Notes: generated by a model from the letters alone, not told the origin. 39,943 nt of DNA from Rubellimicrobium sp. (GCA_019454835.1 JACFNP010000031.1:1-39943), one strand, 5' to 3'; counted from the stretch's first letter, positions 1-9,995 are shown. Made by a program: numbers and translations.

Positions 1-73
1 CGCAGGCGACGCGGCAACCCCGATGTCATACCCGCGCGGTCGGGGTTGCTTCGGCTTGCGCCTCGCAATGACG
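1..73. repeat. CATTGCGAGG-type inverted-repeat element, cut by window edge
   Basis: This is the right part of the dispersed element found across the window. It has the inner spacer beginning CCCCGATGT, then a right arm ending CCTCGCAATGACGG. The left end lies outside the window. The element has no credible reading frame of its own; ORFs crossing it are by-products of its GC content. Confidence 0.85.
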
Positions 74-340
74 GAACAGGCGGGCGGCAACGCTGTGCCA
101 GCCCGCACAGGGCACTTCGCTCGATTGCCCTGCCTTCCGCACCATCCAGGGTGATCGCTTTTGCCGGACAGGCAGCGAGCGGCGCGCAGATTTCCCCCTT
201 CGGGCGTGCGCAGCACGACCGGCGCCCGCCCCGCCCCCCAGGGCGGGCGCATCCGCGCCCACCCCCGGTGCGGGCGCCGGTCATGCTGCCCCACCGTTGC
301 ACCACGCGGCTAGTCGCGCCGGGCAGCCGGGCGAACGGCA
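74..340. repeat. Composite intergenic repeat with GC-rich palindrome, upstream of rpiA
   Basis: No gene is seen here. Positions 75-134 resemble a segment that also occurs at 2990-3052 and 15525-15581, and inverted at 10598-10657 and 14022-14079. Positions 186-303 are a near-copy of 13857-13974. Inside lies a palindrome with 20-bp arms at 210-229 and 270-289 that match at 19 of 20 positions. The shorter sequence at 32869-32950 carries the same flanks but lacks 75 bp corresponding to about 221-295. Confidence 0.8.
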
Positions 341-444
341 TGTTCCGTCATTGCGAGGAGGCGCAGCCGAAGCAATCCATGCCGGGCGCCGCGCCCGGCC
401 CAGGGATTGCCGCGTCGGCTGCGCCTCCTCGCAATGACGGAACA
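341..444. repeat. Complete inverted-repeat element, perfect 30-bp arms
   Basis: The arms run from TGTTCCGTCATTGCGAGG at the left to CCTCGCAATGACGGAACA at the right and are perfect inverted copies over about 30 bp. The spacer is of the second type seen in this family (AATCCATGCCGGGCGC and its inverse) rather than the ACACACAACATCGG type. It lies about 100 bp upstream of rpiA, so a read-through transcript would form a long hairpin. Confidence 0.88.
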
Positions 445-540
445 TGCGGTTCACCCGATCACCCCGCATCGGCGGCAAAGGCCCTCGCGGCGGGGGCGGG
501 CAGGGGTTATATGGAGGCGCAGCGCTGCCGGAGATGTCCC

Positions 541-1329
541 ATGACCACGCCCCTCTCGCCCATCGACGCGGCCAAGTATGCCGCCGCGAAACGTGCCTCG
601 CTTCTGGTGGAATCGGGGATGAAGGTCGGGCTGGGCACCGGCTCGACCGCCGCATGGCTGGTGCGCGCGCTGGGTGAACGCCAGCGGACCGAGGGCCTGC
701 ATTTCCGCGCCACCGCCACATCGTCGCGCACGGCGGCGCTGGCGCGTGACTGCGGGATCGAGGTGGCCGATCTCGACGATCTGGGCTGGCTCGACCTGAC
801 CATCGACGGCGCTGACGAATTCGACGGCGAGCTGCAGCTCATCAAGGGCGGCGGCGGGGCGCTTTTGCAGGAAAAGATCGTCGCCACGGCCAGCGACCGC
901 ATGGTGGTGATCGCCGATGCCGCCAAGGAGGTCGAGACGCTGGGCGCCTTTCCGCTGCCGGTCGAGGTGGTGCGCTTCGGCTGGCGCACGACGAAGGCGC
1001 TGGTGGGCGAACTGCTGGTCGGCCTCGATGTCATGGGCCGCGACAGCACCTTGCGGATGAACGGCGACGCGCCCTTCGTCACCGACGAGGGCCATTACAT
1101 CATCGACCTGCATCTGGGCCGCATCGCCGGGGTGCGGCAACTGACGCTGGTGCTGAACCAGATTCCGGGCGTGGTCGAGAACGGGCTGTTCGTCGATGTC
1201 TGCGACGCGGTGGTGATCGGCCACAGCGACGGTCGGGCCGAACTGCGCGACCCCGGCGCCGGAACCAGCGAGGTGCTCCGGTTCGATTTCGCGGGCGACG
1301 ACAACATCTTCACCGAGGTGGGCGACTGA
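541..1329 (+). CDS. rpiA: Ribose-5-phosphate isomerase A
   Basis: RpiA interconverts ribose 5-phosphate and ribulose 5-phosphate in the cytosolic pentose phosphate pathway. The 262-residue product matches the usual family length. It carries the phosphate-binding GLGTGSTAAW near residues 36-45, the acidic catalytic stretch DGADEFD, KGGGGALLQEK and the C-terminal half with VVENGLF. The frame stays open upstream to position 46, but that part is repeat DNA. ATG 541 is chosen because it has a GGAG Shine-Dalgarno seven bases upstream and family homology begins there. It is followed 85 bp later by gor on the same strand; both enzymes serve sugar-phosphate and NADPH metabolism, and the pairing is common in related bacteria. 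Confidence 0.96.
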   Translation: MTTPLSPIDAAKYAAAKRASLLVESGMKVGLGTGSTAAWLVRALGERQRTEGLHFRATATSSRTAALARDCGIEVADLDDLGWLDLTIDGADEFDGELQLIKGGGGALLQEKIVATASDRMVVIADAAKEVETLGAFPLPVEVVRFGWRTTKALVGELLVGLDVMGRDSTLRMNGDAPFVTDEGHYIIDLHLGRIAGVRQLTLVLNQIPGVVENGLFVDVCDAVVIGHSDGRAELRDPGAGTSEVLRFDFAGDDNIFTEVGD

Positions 1330-1414
1330 TCGCGGCGGGCGCGGCCCCCTCTCCCCGGCGTATCTTTGCAAGGATGAAGCGGCTTTCGCGCGCGAAGGCC
1401 CGGAAAGGCAGGGC

Positions 1415-2773
1415 ATGAGCAGGCAAGAGGTCGATCTCTTCGTCATCGGCGGCGGCTCGGGCGGGGTGCGCGCGGCGCGCATGGCCGCCGAGGCCGGGGC
1501 GCGGGTGGCGCTGGCCGAGCAATCGCGCATGGGCGGCACCTGCGTGATCCGCGGCTGCGTGCCCAAGAAGCTGATGGTCTTTGCCGCAGGCGTGCCCGAC
1601 GCGCTGGCCGAGGCGCGCGGCTACGGCTGGGACGTGGCCCCGGCCCGCTTCGACTGGACCCGGTTCCGGGCGGCGCTGACGGCCGAACTCGACCGGCTCG
1701 AGGGAGTCTATCGCGGCATCCTGTCGCGCGCCGGGGTCGAGGTGTTCGACCAGCGCGCGACGCTGGCCGGGCCGCAGCGCGTGCGTCTGGCCGACGGGCG
1801 CGAGATCGCGGCGCGCCGGGTGCTGATCGCCACCGGCGGGCGGCCCGCGCGGCTGGAGGTGCCGGGCGCGGAACTGGCGATGGTCTCGGACGACATCTTC
1901 GTCATGGAGCGCCTGCCCGAGACAATGCTGGTGCTGGGCGGCGGCTATATCGCCTGCGAGATGGCCTCGATCATGGCCGGGCTGGGCGTCAGGGTGACGC
2001 TCATGCACCGCGCGCCGCAGATCCTGCGCGGTTTCGACAACGAGGCGCGCGAACTGGTGGCCGAAGGGCTGCGCGCGCGGGGCATCACGCTGGTGGCCAA
2101 TGCCCAGGCGACCGCGATCACGCGCGACGGGGACGGCCTGCGGGTGGCCGACACGCGGGGCGGACACGCCGGTTACGGCGCCGTCCTCATGGCGACGGGG
2201 CGCGACGCCAACACCGCCGGGCTGGGCCTTGCGGCGGCGGGCGTGCGGACGGGCGCTTGGGGCGCGGTCGAGGTGGACGATTTCTCGCGCACCTCGGCGC
2301 CCTCGGTCTGGGCGGTGGGCGATGTTACCGACCGGGTGAACCTGACCCCGGTGGCGATCCGCGAGGCGATGGCCTTCGTCGAGACCGAGTTTCGCGGCAA
2401 CCCGGTCCCGACCGATCACGACCTGATCCCCTCGGCGGTGTTCACCGACCCCGAATTCGGCACCGTTGGCCTGGGCGAGGAAGACGCCCGCGCGCAGGAG
2501 AAGGTGGATGTCTATGCCACCACCTTCCGCCCGATGCGCACCGCATTCGCCGGGGGTGCGGCGCGGGTGATGATGAAGCTGGTGGTCAGCCAGGCGACGC
2601 GCCGGGTGCTTGGCTGCCACATCGTCGCGCCCGGCGCAGGCGAGATGATCCAGCTTGCCGGTATCGCGGTGAAGATGGGCGCCACCAAGGAGGATTTCGA
2701 CCGCGTCTGCGCGGTGCATCCGACGATGGCGGAAGAACTGGTGACGATGCGCGCGCCGGTGCGCAGCGACTGA
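1415..2773 (+). CDS. gor: Glutathione-disulfide reductase
   Basis: This flavoenzyme reduces oxidised glutathione with NADPH in the cytosol. The 452-residue protein has the N-terminal FAD-binding GGGSGGVRAAR, the redox-active disulfide GGTCVIRGC (Cys43, Cys48), the central NADPH-binding GGGYIACEMA, the second FAD motif VWAVGDV and the C-terminal dimer-interface motif HPTMAEE with the catalytic histidine. The CVIRGC form fits alphaproteobacterial Gor and distinguishes it from dihydrolipoamide dehydrogenase. ATG 1415 is preceded by AGG spaced nine bases away. It probably shares a transcript with rpiA. A cluster of inverted repeats begins about 25 bp after the stop. Confidence 0.94.
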   Translation: MSRQEVDLFVIGGGSGGVRAARMAAEAGARVALAEQSRMGGTCVIRGCVPKKLMVFAAGVPDALAEARGYGWDVAPARFDWTRFRAALTAELDRLEGVYRGILSRAGVEVFDQRATLAGPQRVRLADGREIAARRVLIATGGRPARLEVPGAELAMVSDDIFVMERLPETMLVLGGGYIACEMASIMAGLGVRVTLMHRAPQILRGFDNEARELVAEGLRARGITLVANAQATAITRDGDGLRVADTRGGHAGYGAVLMATGRDANTAGLGLAAAGVRTGAWGAVEVDDFSRTSAPSVWAVGDVTDRVNLTPVAIREAMAFVETEFRGNPVPTDHDLIPSAVFTDPEFGTVGLGEEDARAQEKVDVYATTFRPMRTAFAGGAARVMMKLVVSQATRRVLGCHIVAPGAGEMIQLAGIAVKMGATKEDFDRVCAVHPTMAEELVTMRAPVRSD

Positions 2774-2800
2774 GGGGTGAGGGCGGCCGGGGGCATCCTC

Positions 2801-3055
2801 CGTCCTTGCGAGGAGCCGAAGGCGACGAAGCAACCCCGATGTTGTGTGCGAGCGGTCGAGGTTGCTTCGGCTTCGCCTCGCAATGACGAACCCCCCCCCG
2901 TCATTGCGAGGAGCCGCAGGCGACGCGGCAATCCCGATGTTGTGTGTGAGCGGTCGAGGTTGCTTCGGCTGCGCCTCGCGGGTGACGGGATTTGCGGGCG
3001 CCGTTGCCGTGCCGACCCGCGCAGCCGCAGTTCGTCCGGTTGCCCTGCGGACGGG
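2801..3055. repeat. Two tandem inverted-repeat elements plus composite segment
   Basis: Elements at 2801-2888 and 2899-2989 both have the ATGTTGTGTG-type spacer. The right end of the second has decayed to CGCGGGTGACGGG. They are followed at 2990-3052 by a ~60-bp segment also found at 15525-15581 and, inverted, at 10598-10657 and 14022-14079. The cluster fills the gap between convergent gor and trmFO; no gene is seen. Confidence 0.85.
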
Positions 3056-3063
3056 GCGCCCGC

Positions 3064-4404
3064 TTACCCAGCCCGTGCCAGCCAGTCGCGCCAGTCGGCC
3101 TTGGCGCGGTCGGTATAGGCGCGGTAGCGGTGCTTGCGGCCCTTGCGTCCGGCGGGGCCTTCGACGGGCGGGAACAGGCCGAAGTTCACGTTCATGGGCT
3201 GGAAGGTCGCCGCGTCGGCGCCGCCGGTGATATGGGCGAGCAGCGCGCCGATGGCCGTGGTCGGCGGCACCGGCGGCAGGGTGCGGCCCTGCAATTCGGC
3301 CACGGCAAGGCGCGCGGCCAGCAGGCCCATCGCCGCGCTTTCGACATAGCCCTCGACCCCGGTGATCTGCCCGGCAAAGCGGATGTTGGGCTGCGCCTTC
3401 AGCCGCATCTGCGCATCGAGCAGCCGGGGCGAGTTGATGAACGTGTTGCGGTGGATGCCGCCGAGGCGGGCGAAGGACGCGGCCTGCAATCCTGGAATCA
3501 TCCGGAATACATCGACTTGCGCGCCATATTTCATCTTGGTCTGGAAGCCGACGATATTATACAGCGTTCCCAGCGCGTTGTCGCGGCGCAGTTGCACGAC
3601 GGCGTGGGGCTTGTCGTCCGGGCGATGCGCGTTCGTCAGGCCCACCGGCTTCATCGGGCCGAAGCGCAGGGTGTCGCGGCCGCGTGCCGCCATCACCTCG
3701 ATCGGCAGGCAGCCGTCGAAATAGCGTGCGGTCTCGCCCTCGTGGAACTCGGTCCGGTCCGAGTCCAGCAGCGCATCGACGAAAGCCTCGTATTCGTCGC
3801 GCGTCAGCGGGCAGTTGATATAGGCGCGGCGTTCGGTTTCGGTGCTGCCCTTGTCATAGCGCGACTGGCGCCAGGCGATGTCCATGTCGATGCTTTCGGC
3901 GTGGACGATGGGGGCGATGGCGTCGAAGAACGCCAGACTGTCGGCGCCGGTCGCGGCGCGGATGCTTTCGGCCAGCGCGCCGGATGTCAGCGGGCCGGTG
4001 GCGATGATCCAGTTGCCGTCGGCGGGCAGGGCGGTGATCTCGCCCTCGTCAATCGTCACCAGCGGGTGCGCGCGCAGCCGTTCGGTCACCGCGTCGGCGA
4101 ACCCCTCGCGGTCGACGGCCAGCGCCCCGCCTGCGGGCAGGCGGTTGCGCGCGGCCATCTCGATCAGCAGGCCACCGGCGGCGCGCATTTCCCAGTGCAG
4201 CAGGCCCACCGCGTTCTGTTCGTCATCGTCCGAGCGGAACGAGTTGGAGCAGACCATTTCGGCCAGCTTGCCGGTCTTGTGGGCGAAGGTGCCGACCTGC
4301 GGGCGCATTTCGTGCAGCACTACCGGCACGCCCGCATTGGCGGCGGTCCAGGCGGCCTCGGACCCGGCCATGCCGCCACCGATGATATGGAGTGTGTCAG
4401 CCAT
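3064..4404 (-). CDS. trmFO: Methylenetetrahydrofolate-tRNA-(uracil-5-)-methyltransferase TrmFO
   Basis: TrmFO is a folate- and FAD-dependent enzyme that methylates uridine 54 in the T-loop of tRNA, the reaction done by SAM-dependent TrmA in enterobacteria. The 446-residue protein begins with the FAD-binding [19 protein letters not shown]. It contains the conserved cysteine region [23 protein letters not shown], and the C-terminal [14 protein letters not shown] and [10 protein letters not shown] typical of the family. The start at the FAD motif is clear although no strong Shine-Dalgarno is present. It stands 38 bp downstream of a small DUF6614-like gene on the same strand. Full length, no sign of damage. 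Confidence 0.95.
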   Translation of the reverse strand: MADTLHIIGGGMAGSEAAWTAANAGVPVVLHEMRPQVGTFAHKTGKLAEMVCSNSFRSDDDEQNAVGLLHWEMRAAGGLLIEMAARNRLPAGGALAVDREGFADAVTERLRAHPLVTIDEGEITALPADGNWIIATGPLTSGALAESIRAATGADSLAFFDAIAPIVHAESIDMDIAWRQSRYDKGSTETERRAYINCPLTRDEYEAFVDALLDSDRTEFHEGETARYFDGCLPIEVMAARGRDTLRFGPMKPVGLTNAHRPDDKPHAVVQLRRDNALGTLYNIVGFQTKMKYGAQVDVFRMIPGLQAASFARLGGIHRNTFINSPRLLDAQMRLKAQPNIRFAGQITGVEGYVESAAMGLLAARLAVAELQGRTLPPVPPTTAIGALLAHITGGADAATFQPMNVNFGLFPPVEGPAGRKGRKHRYRAYTDRAKADWRDWLARAG

Positions 4405-4442
4405 GGCGCGCGGTGTAGGCTGTGCGCCGGTTCATATCAAGA

Positions 4443-4793
4443 TCAGACCAGGGCGATCCTTTCGCAGCCATGCGGGTCGGGGAACGGGCGGTAGAGGCCG
4501 GAATCGGCGCGCGCGATCATCTGGTGCACCAGATCGTAGCGACGCACGCTGTCATCGTCGGCATTGGCGAGGGTGGCGAACAGGTCATCGAGTGCGGCGA
4601 AACCGGGCAGGGTGATTTCGAGGATGAAGTCGGTATGCGCCCCCGCCGCCAGCCCGAGCGTGCGGCGCATCAATCGCCAGTCGGCGATCAGCCCGCGATC
4701 CTGCAGATGCGACATCCACTGTTCCACCGCCGCCGCAAAGGCCAGCGCGCGGGCGTCGTTGTGCAGTTCGATCATGCAGTGGCAGACGTGCAT
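4443..4793 (-). CDS. Small conserved protein, DUF6614-like
   Basis: The 116-residue product has no signal peptide or membrane segment. It reads like a compact cytosolic alpha/beta protein with MIELHNDARALAF near the start and ending GLYRPFPDPHGCERIALV. I associate this pattern with the uncharacterised DUF6614 family of Rhodobacteraceae; that assignment is from memory. No function can be inferred. ATG 4793 is used, but a second in-frame ATG at 4775 is also possible. It precedes trmFO on the same strand by 38 bp, so the two may be cotranscribed. Confidence 0.7.
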   Translation of the reverse strand: MHVCHCMIELHNDARALAFAAAVEQWMSHLQDRGLIADWRLMRRTLGLAAGAHTDFILEITLPGFAALDDLFATLANADDDSVRRYDLVHQMIARADSGLYRPFPDPHGCERIALV

Positions 4794-4844
4794 CCCCGGC
4801 CCTCCTGATCGCAGGATGGGCCGGAGAGGTGAAGATCGGATGAA

Positions 4845-5537
4845 TCAGAACCCGCCGCCGATCATGTCGCTGATGCCGCGATTGCCGAAGGCCGTGCCGT
4901 TGCCGATGGCCACCCGCGCACCGATGCTCAGGTAGTTCTGGGAATCGGTGTCGTCCGACAGGCGCCCGATCTCGGCAAAGACCGCAGGGCCGGACGCGAA
5001 CCTGTATTCGCCGCCGATGGAGACGTTGGTGCCGTCCTCCCCGGCGCCCGAAACCCGGTCAAGGCCGACCGAGACCGCCATCGCGCTGCCGATGTCCATG
5101 GTCCCCTCGATGCCGATGGCCGTGGCCGACAGGTCCGCAATCTCCATGCGGCCAAGATAGCCCGCCAGATCCAACGCGCCGAAGCGCGACGTACCCTCGA
5201 TGCCGTAGCTGGTCAGTTTCGCGCCGTCGCCGCGTTCCTGCGCGTAGAAAAGACCCGCGCTCATCCCAGGGGACAATTCGTAGATGCCGTGCAGGGTCGT
5301 GGTGTGGCTGTCGCCCGAAAGGAAGTGGAAATTGTTCAGCCCGAAATCAAGCTCGACCGAGATGCCCGCGCCGATGCCGAACTGCATTCCGGCGGCGTAG
5401 TTGGAGATATCCACGCCACCGCTGCCGTCGAACGCGGTCAGGGCGGCCGAAACCTCGGCCCCCTGAAACCCCTGCGCGGCGGCAAGGCCGGGGAGCGCGG
5501 CCAGCGCGGCCGTGATGATGCTACGGGTGATGTTCAT
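4845..5537 (-). CDS. Secreted outer-membrane beta-barrel-like protein
   Basis: The 230-residue product starts with a signal peptide (MNITRSIITAALAALPGLAAAQ, cleavage expected after AAA). The rest consists of alternating short strands rich in Gly, Ser and aromatic residues, such as AGMQFGIGAGISVELDFGL and VSIGGEYRFASG, as in small porin-like or autotransporter-like barrels. The frame opens further upstream to 5624, but that extension is not signal-like, and ATG 5537 begins a classical signal peptide. It has no membrane helix beyond the signal. Ligand and role are unknown. It lies 120 bp downstream of gyrA on the same strand. Confidence 0.72.
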   Translation of the reverse strand: MNITRSIITAALAALPGLAAAQGFQGAEVSAALTAFDGSGGVDISNYAAGMQFGIGAGISVELDFGLNNFHFLSGDSHTTTLHGIYELSPGMSAGLFYAQERGDGAKLTSYGIEGTSRFGALDLAGYLGRMEIADLSATAIGIEGTMDIGSAMAVSVGLDRVSGAGEDGTNVSIGGEYRFASGPAVFAEIGRLSDDTDSQNYLSIGARVAIGNGTAFGNRGISDMIGGGF

Positions 5538-5657
5538 GCCTGATGCCCTCTGCTGCGGCCCGCTCTGGCGGCGGGCGTTGCCGCAGATGATGCCAGAATC
5601 GCCCACCCCCGGCAAGCGTGACACACAAGGGTTAGCGGCGGCGCAGGCGCCTTTCCG

Positions 5658-8387
5658 CTATTCCTCGTCCTCGCCGCCTTCGGCGACCAGCGCCACGGTC
5701 ACGACTTCCTCGCCCTCGGCCACGTCGAGCACCCGCACGCCGCCCGCGCCGCGCGAGCGGAAGGAAATCTGGTCGACCGGCACCCGGATCGACTGCCCGG
5801 CGGATGTCGCCAGCATGATCTGGTCGCCGGTCTCGACCGGGAAGGCCGACACCAGCGTGCCGCCGCGCAGGGTCTTTTCGTAGGCCGTGACCCCCATGCC
5901 GCCGCGCCCGCGCACGGGGTAGTCGTGGCTCGAGGACAGCTTGCCCTGTCCGCGCGCGGTGATGGTGAGGATCAGGTTCTCGGCGGCCGACATCTCGGCG
6001 TAGCGTTCGGTCGACAGCGGCCCGGCCTCGGCAATGGCCTCGTCGTCGTCGGCATCGACCTCGTCGTCATCGGTCTGCCCGAACATGGCGCGGCGCATCT
6101 TGATGAAGGCCGCGCGTTCCTCGGGCGTGGCGATGAAATGGCTGATGACCGCCATCGACACGACCTCGTCGCCGTCGGCCAGCCTCATGCCGCGCACCCC
6201 GGTCGAGGCGCGGCCCTTGAAGATGCGCACGTCGGGCACCGCAAAGCGGATCGCCCGGCCACGCGCGCTGACCAGCAGGATGTCGTCGCCATCCGAACAG
6301 GTGCGCGCGTCGATCAGGCGCACGCCGTCCGGCAGGCTCATGGCGATCTTGCCGCGCCGGTTGATATTGGTGAAATCCGACAGCGCGTTGCGGCGCACGT
6401 CGCCCTGCGATGTGGCGAAGAACACCTGCAGGTCGTCCCATTCCGCCTCGGGGCGGTCCACCGGCATGATGGCGGCGACGGAAACGCCGGTCCCGATGGG
6501 GAGGATGTTCACGATGGCCTTGCCGCGCGCGGTGCGCCCGGCCAGCGGCAGGCGCCAGCACTTCAGGTTGTAGGCCATGCCGTCGGTGGTGAAGAACAGA
6601 AGCTGGGTATGGGTGTTGGCGACGAACAGCGTCGTCACCACGTCGTCATCCTTGGTGGCCATCGAGGCCAGCCCCTTGCCGCCGCGCCTCTGCGCGCGGA
6701 ATTCGGCCAGCGGCGTGCGCTTGATATAGCCGCCTGCGGTGACGGTGACGACCATGTCCTCGCGCTCGATCAGGTCCTCGTCTTCGAGATCGCCTTCCCA
6801 TTCGACGATCTCGGAGCGGCGCGGCACCGCGAACAGCGCCTTCATCTCGGCCAGTTCGGTGCGGATGATGTCGAGAATCCGCTCGCGCGAGGCGAGGATC
6901 GCCAGATAGTCGCGGATCTTCGCGGCCAGCTCCTGCAGCTCGTCCGTCACCTCGCGCACGCCAAGCTGGGTCAGGCGTTGCAGGCGCAACTCGAGGATCG
7001 CGCGGGCCTGCGCATCCGACAGGTTGTAGGTGCCGTCCTCGTTGATCCGGTGCGACGGGTCATCGACCAGCCGGATATATTCGGCGATCTCGTGCGCGGG
7101 CCAGCGCCGGGTCATCAGGGCCTCGCGCGCCTCGGCGGCGTCCGAGGCGCGGCGGATGGTGGCCACGACCTCGTCGACGTTCGAGACGGCCACCGCCAGC
7201 CCGCACAGGACATGGGCGCGTTCGCGGGCGCGGCGCAGTTCGTAGGCGGTGCGCCGCGCGACGACCTCTTCGCGGAAGGTGATGAAATGCGCGAGGAAAT
7301 CACGCAGGGTCAGCGTTTCCGGCCGTCCGTGGTTCAGCGCCAGCATGTTGCAGCCGAACGAGGTCTGCATCGGCGTGAAGCGGTAAAGCTGGTTCAGCAC
7401 CACGTCGGGCGTGGCGTCGCGCTTCAGTTCGATGACGACCCGGACGCCGTCACGGTCGCTTTCGTCCTGGACATGGGCGATGCCCTCGATGCGGCGGTCG
7501 CGCGCGGCCTCGGCGATCTTCTCGATCATCGTGGCCTTGTTCACCTGATAGGGAATCTCGCTGGCGATGATGGCAAAGCGGTCCTTGCGGATTTCCTCGA
7601 CACGGGTTCTCGCGCGGATGATGACCGAGCCGCGCCCCTCCAGATAGGCGCGCCGCGCGCCCGAACGCCCGACGATCAGGGCGCCGGTCGGAAAGTCGGG
7701 GGCGGGAACATAGCGGATCAGGTCTTCGGCGGTCAGGTCCGGGTCGTCGATCAGCGCCAGCGTGGCGTCGATCACCTCGCCCAGATTGTGGGGCGGAATG
7801 TTGGTCGCCATGCCGACCGCGATGCCGCCCGCGCCGTTGACCAGCATGTTGGGGAACCGCGCGGGCAGCACCGCGGGTTCGCGGTCCTTGCCGTCGTAAT
7901 TGTCCTGGAAATCGACAGTGTCCTTGTCGATGTCGGCCAGCAGGAAGGCGGCGGGGCGGTCCATGCGGACCTCGGTATAACGCATCGCGGCAGGCGCATC
8001 GCCGTCCATCGAGCCGAAATTGCCCTGCCCGTCGAGCAGCGGCAGCGACATCGAGAAATCCTGCGCCATGCGCACCAGCGCATCATAGATCGCGGCATCG
8101 CCGTGGGGGTGGTATTTCCCCATCGTGTCGCCCACGGGCCGGGCCGACTTGCGATAGGGCTTGTCGTGGGTGTTGCCGCTTTCCTGCATGGCGAACAGGA
8201 TGCGGCGGTGGACGGGCTTCAGCCCGTCGCGCAGGTCGGGGATGGCGCGGCTGACGATGACCGACATCGCATAGTCGAGATAGGAGGTCGAAAGCTCCTT
8301 CTCGATCGTGACGACCGGGCCGGACCAGTCCATGCGGTTGCCGTCGGATTCGTCATTGTCGTCAGGGGTTTCGGGGGTATCGTTCAC
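5658..8387 (-). CDS. gyrA: DNA gyrase subunit A
   Basis: GyrA is the breakage-reunion subunit of gyrase, which introduces negative supercoils together with GyrB. The 909-residue protein has the N-terminal winged-helix region, the catalytic tyrosine in [10 protein letters not shown] (Tyr137) and a C-terminal beta-pinwheel with the GyrA box QRRGGKG at about residues 564-570. It ends in an acidic tail EGGEDEE. The GyrA box separates it from ParC. In the quinolone-determining region, [10 protein letters not shown] carries Ala98 where Escherichia coli has Ser83, while the Asp87 equivalent (Asp102) is kept. The start is GTG 8387 with AGGA seven bases upstream; a later in-frame ATG (residue 19) would also preserve the domain. 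Confidence 0.97.
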   Translation of the reverse strand: MNDTPETPDDNDESDGNRMDWSGPVVTIEKELSTSYLDYAMSVIVSRAIPDLRDGLKPVHRRILFAMQESGNTHDKPYRKSARPVGDTMGKYHPHGDAAIYDALVRMAQDFSMSLPLLDGQGNFGSMDGDAPAAMRYTEVRMDRPAAFLLADIDKDTVDFQDNYDGKDREPAVLPARFPNMLVNGAGGIAVGMATNIPPHNLGEVIDATLALIDDPDLTAEDLIRYVPAPDFPTGALIVGRSGARRAYLEGRGSVIIRARTRVEEIRKDRFAIIASEIPYQVNKATMIEKIAEAARDRRIEGIAHVQDESDRDGVRVVIELKRDATPDVVLNQLYRFTPMQTSFGCNMLALNHGRPETLTLRDFLAHFITFREEVVARRTAYELRRARERAHVLCGLAVAVSNVDEVVATIRRASDAAEAREALMTRRWPAHEIAEYIRLVDDPSHRINEDGTYNLSDAQARAILELRLQRLTQLGVREVTDELQELAAKIRDYLAILASRERILDIIRTELAEMKALFAVPRRSEIVEWEGDLEDEDLIEREDMVVTVTAGGYIKRTPLAEFRAQRRGGKGLASMATKDDDVVTTLFVANTHTQLLFFTTDGMAYNLKCWRLPLAGRTARGKAIVNILPIGTGVSVAAIMPVDRPEAEWDDLQVFFATSQGDVRRNALSDFTNINRRGKIAMSLPDGVRLIDARTCSDGDDILLVSARGRAIRFAVPDVRIFKGRASTGVRGMRLADGDEVVSMAVISHFIATPEERAAFIKMRRAMFGQTDDDEVDADDDEAIAEAGPLSTERYAEMSAAENLILTITARGQGKLSSSHDYPVRGRGGMGVTAYEKTLRGGTLVSAFPVETGDQIMLATSAGQSIRVPVDQISFRSRGAGGVRVLDVAEGEEVVTVALVAEGGEDEE

Positions 8388-8520
8388 GCTGCCGTCCTGC
8401 CATTGCGGGCCACTTGCCGGACCTGCGGCCTTCTAGCATCGCGGCCGGGTGGGGGCAATGCGAAGGGCGAGCGCCGGGGGACGTGGGCGCCGGTGCGGCG
8501 GGGGGGTGCCGCCGCCCCCT

Positions 8521-8740
8521 TTCGTCATTGTGAGGAGCCGAAGGCGACGTGGCAATCCATGCTGCCACCGCGCACCCGGCATGGATTGCTTCACTTCGTT
8601 CGCAATGACGAATCCCCCCGGTCATTGCGAGGAGCCGAAGGCGACGTGGCAACCCCGATGTTGTGAGTGAGCGGTCGAGGTTGCTTCGGCTTGCGCCTCG
8701 CAATGACGGGGGAACCGGGGCACTCGCAATGACGGGGAAA
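8521..8740. repeat. Two tandem inverted-repeat elements and a fragment
   Basis: Elements at 8521-8612 (ATCCATGC-type spacer) and 8620-8710 (ATGTTGTGAG-type spacer) stand side by side. They are followed by a stray right end CTCGCAATGACGGGG at about 8722-8740. They sit between the divergent starts of gyrA and gmk. The preceding stretch 8388-8520 is GC-rich and I see no gene or clear promoter in it. Confidence 0.87.
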
Positions 8741-8820
8741 GGGCGCCACCCCCCCCCCGGCTTGACCCGCGCGCAGGCTTCGCCCAGATGCCGGGGCGGG
8801 GTCAGGACGGGGAACCGGAG

Positions 8821-9474
8821 ATGGACGAGCTGCAACAGCGCCGGGGGATGCTGGTGATCCTGTCCTCGCCCTCGGGGGCGGGCAAGACGACGCTGGCGCG
8901 GCGGCTGATGGCGTGGGATCCGACGCTGAGCTTCTCGATCTCGGCCACCACCCGCGCACCGCGCCCCGGTGAAGAGGACGGGCGCGAATACCATTTTCTC
9001 GGCGAGGCGCAGTTCCGGGACCATATCGCCTCGGGCGACATGCTCGAACATGCCGAGGTGTTCGGCTATCTCTACGGCAGCCCGCGCGCGCCGGTCGAGG
9101 CGGCGCTTCATGCGGGCCGCGACGTGCTGTTCGATGTCGACTGGCAGGGCGCGCAGCAGATCCGCGAATCCGCGCTCGGCAAGGACAGCCTGTCGATCTT
9201 CATCCTGCCGCCCTCGCTGGCCGAACTGGAATCGCGGCTGCGCAGGCGCGGGCAGGACAGCGACGCGGTGATCGCCGGGCGGATGCGCAAGAGCCTTGCC
9301 GAGATCAGCCACTGGCCGGAATATGACTATGTTCTTGTGAACCGCGACATCGACGAAAGCGCGGGCCAGTTGCAGGCGATCATCGAGGCCACGCGCCTGC
9401 GCCGCCAGCAGCAGCCGTGGCTGACCGAATTCGTGCGCGGCCTGAACGCCGAACATGAGGGAGAGGCGACGTGA
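8821..9474 (+). CDS. gmk: Guanylate kinase
   Basis: Guanylate kinase phosphorylates GMP to GDP in nucleotide metabolism. The 217-residue protein has the P-loop [10 protein letters not shown] at residues 15-24, the GMP-binding [19 protein letters not shown] and GSPRAPVE, and the [11 protein letters not shown] segment. An upstream in-frame ATG at 8788 exists, but ATG 8821 has GGAG immediately before it and gives the usual family length. Its stop overlaps the GTG start of the next gene (GTGA), so the two are translationally coupled. Confidence 0.95.
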   Translation: MDELQQRRGMLVILSSPSGAGKTTLARRLMAWDPTLSFSISATTRAPRPGEEDGREYHFLGEAQFRDHIASGDMLEHAEVFGYLYGSPRAPVEAALHAGRDVLFDVDWQGAQQIRESALGKDSLSIFILPPSLAELESRLRRRGQDSDAVIAGRMRKSLAEISHWPEYDYVLVNRDIDESAGQLQAIIEATRLRRQQQPWLTEFVRGLNAEHEGEAT

Positions 9475-9995
9475 TCCATGAACTCGACGGTATCCGCCCG
9501 GAAATCCACCCCGACGCCTGGGTGGCGCCCGGCGCGGTGCTGGTCGGGCGGGTGGTGGTCCGCGCCGGGGCCTCGGTCTGGTTCGGGGCGGTGCTGCGCG
9601 GCGACAACGAGGTGATCGAGGTCGGCGAGGGGTCGAACGTGCAGGACAACGTCGTCTGTCACACCGACATGGGCTTTCCGCTGGTGATCGGCGCCGATTG
9701 CACCGTCGGGCATCGCGCGATGCTGCATGGCTGCACGCTGGGCGAGGGCAGCCTGATCGGCATGGGGGCGACGGTGCTCAACGGTGCGGTGATCGGCGCG
9801 GGCAGCCTGATCGGTGCGGCGGCGCTGGTGGCCGAGGGCAAGGACATCCCGCCTGCAAGCCTGGTGGTCGGCGCGCCGGGGCGGGTGCGGCGCGGTCTGG
9901 ATGCGGGCGAGCTGGCCGAACTGCGCGCGGCGGCCGCGCATTACCGCGCCAATGCCGCCCGTTTTCGCGCCGGGCTGGTGGCGGTGCCCGGATAG
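9471..9995 (+). CDS. Gamma-class carbonic anhydrase family protein
   Basis: The 174-residue protein is a left-handed beta-helix of hexapeptide repeats ([32 protein letters not shown]). It has the three metal-ligand histidines of gamma carbonic anhydrases at about His64 (VVCHTDMG), His81 and His86 ([10 protein letters not shown]). Members either hydrate carbon dioxide or act as metal-binding homologues of unproven activity, so catalysis is inferred. The start is GTG 9471, the only in-frame start consistent with the family N terminus, and it overlaps the gmk stop. Its 3' end overlaps the convergent unknown gene by 55 bp. Confidence 0.88.
   Translation: MIHELDGIRPEIHPDAWVAPGAVLVGRVVVRAGASVWFGAVLRGDNEVIEVGEGSNVQDNVVCHTDMGFPLVIGADCTVGHRAMLHGCTLGEGSLIGMGATVLNGAVIGAGSLIGAAALVAEGKDIPPASLVVGAPGRVRRGLDAGELAELRAAAAHYRANAARFRAGLVAVPG

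Noticed and set aside
46-540. Long open frame upstream of and in phase with rpiA (start at 46)
   Set aside because: The added 165 codons lie wholly in repeat DNA; the GGAG site and family homology begin at 541.
1310-2833. Minus-strand 507-codon frame over gor
   Set aside because: It is the reverse complement of a strong gor gene, rich in His/Arg/Ala without any family pattern; high GC opens such frames.
2801-2989. Tandem inverted repeats considered as a CRISPR array
   Set aside because: Units are themselves palindromic, about 90 bp, only two or three in a row, and the spacers are recurrent rather than unique; no cas genes are present.
5925-8666. Plus-strand 913-codon frame over gyrA
   Set aside because: Antisense shadow of gyrA with low-complexity His/Arg/Gly/Asp composition and no domain.
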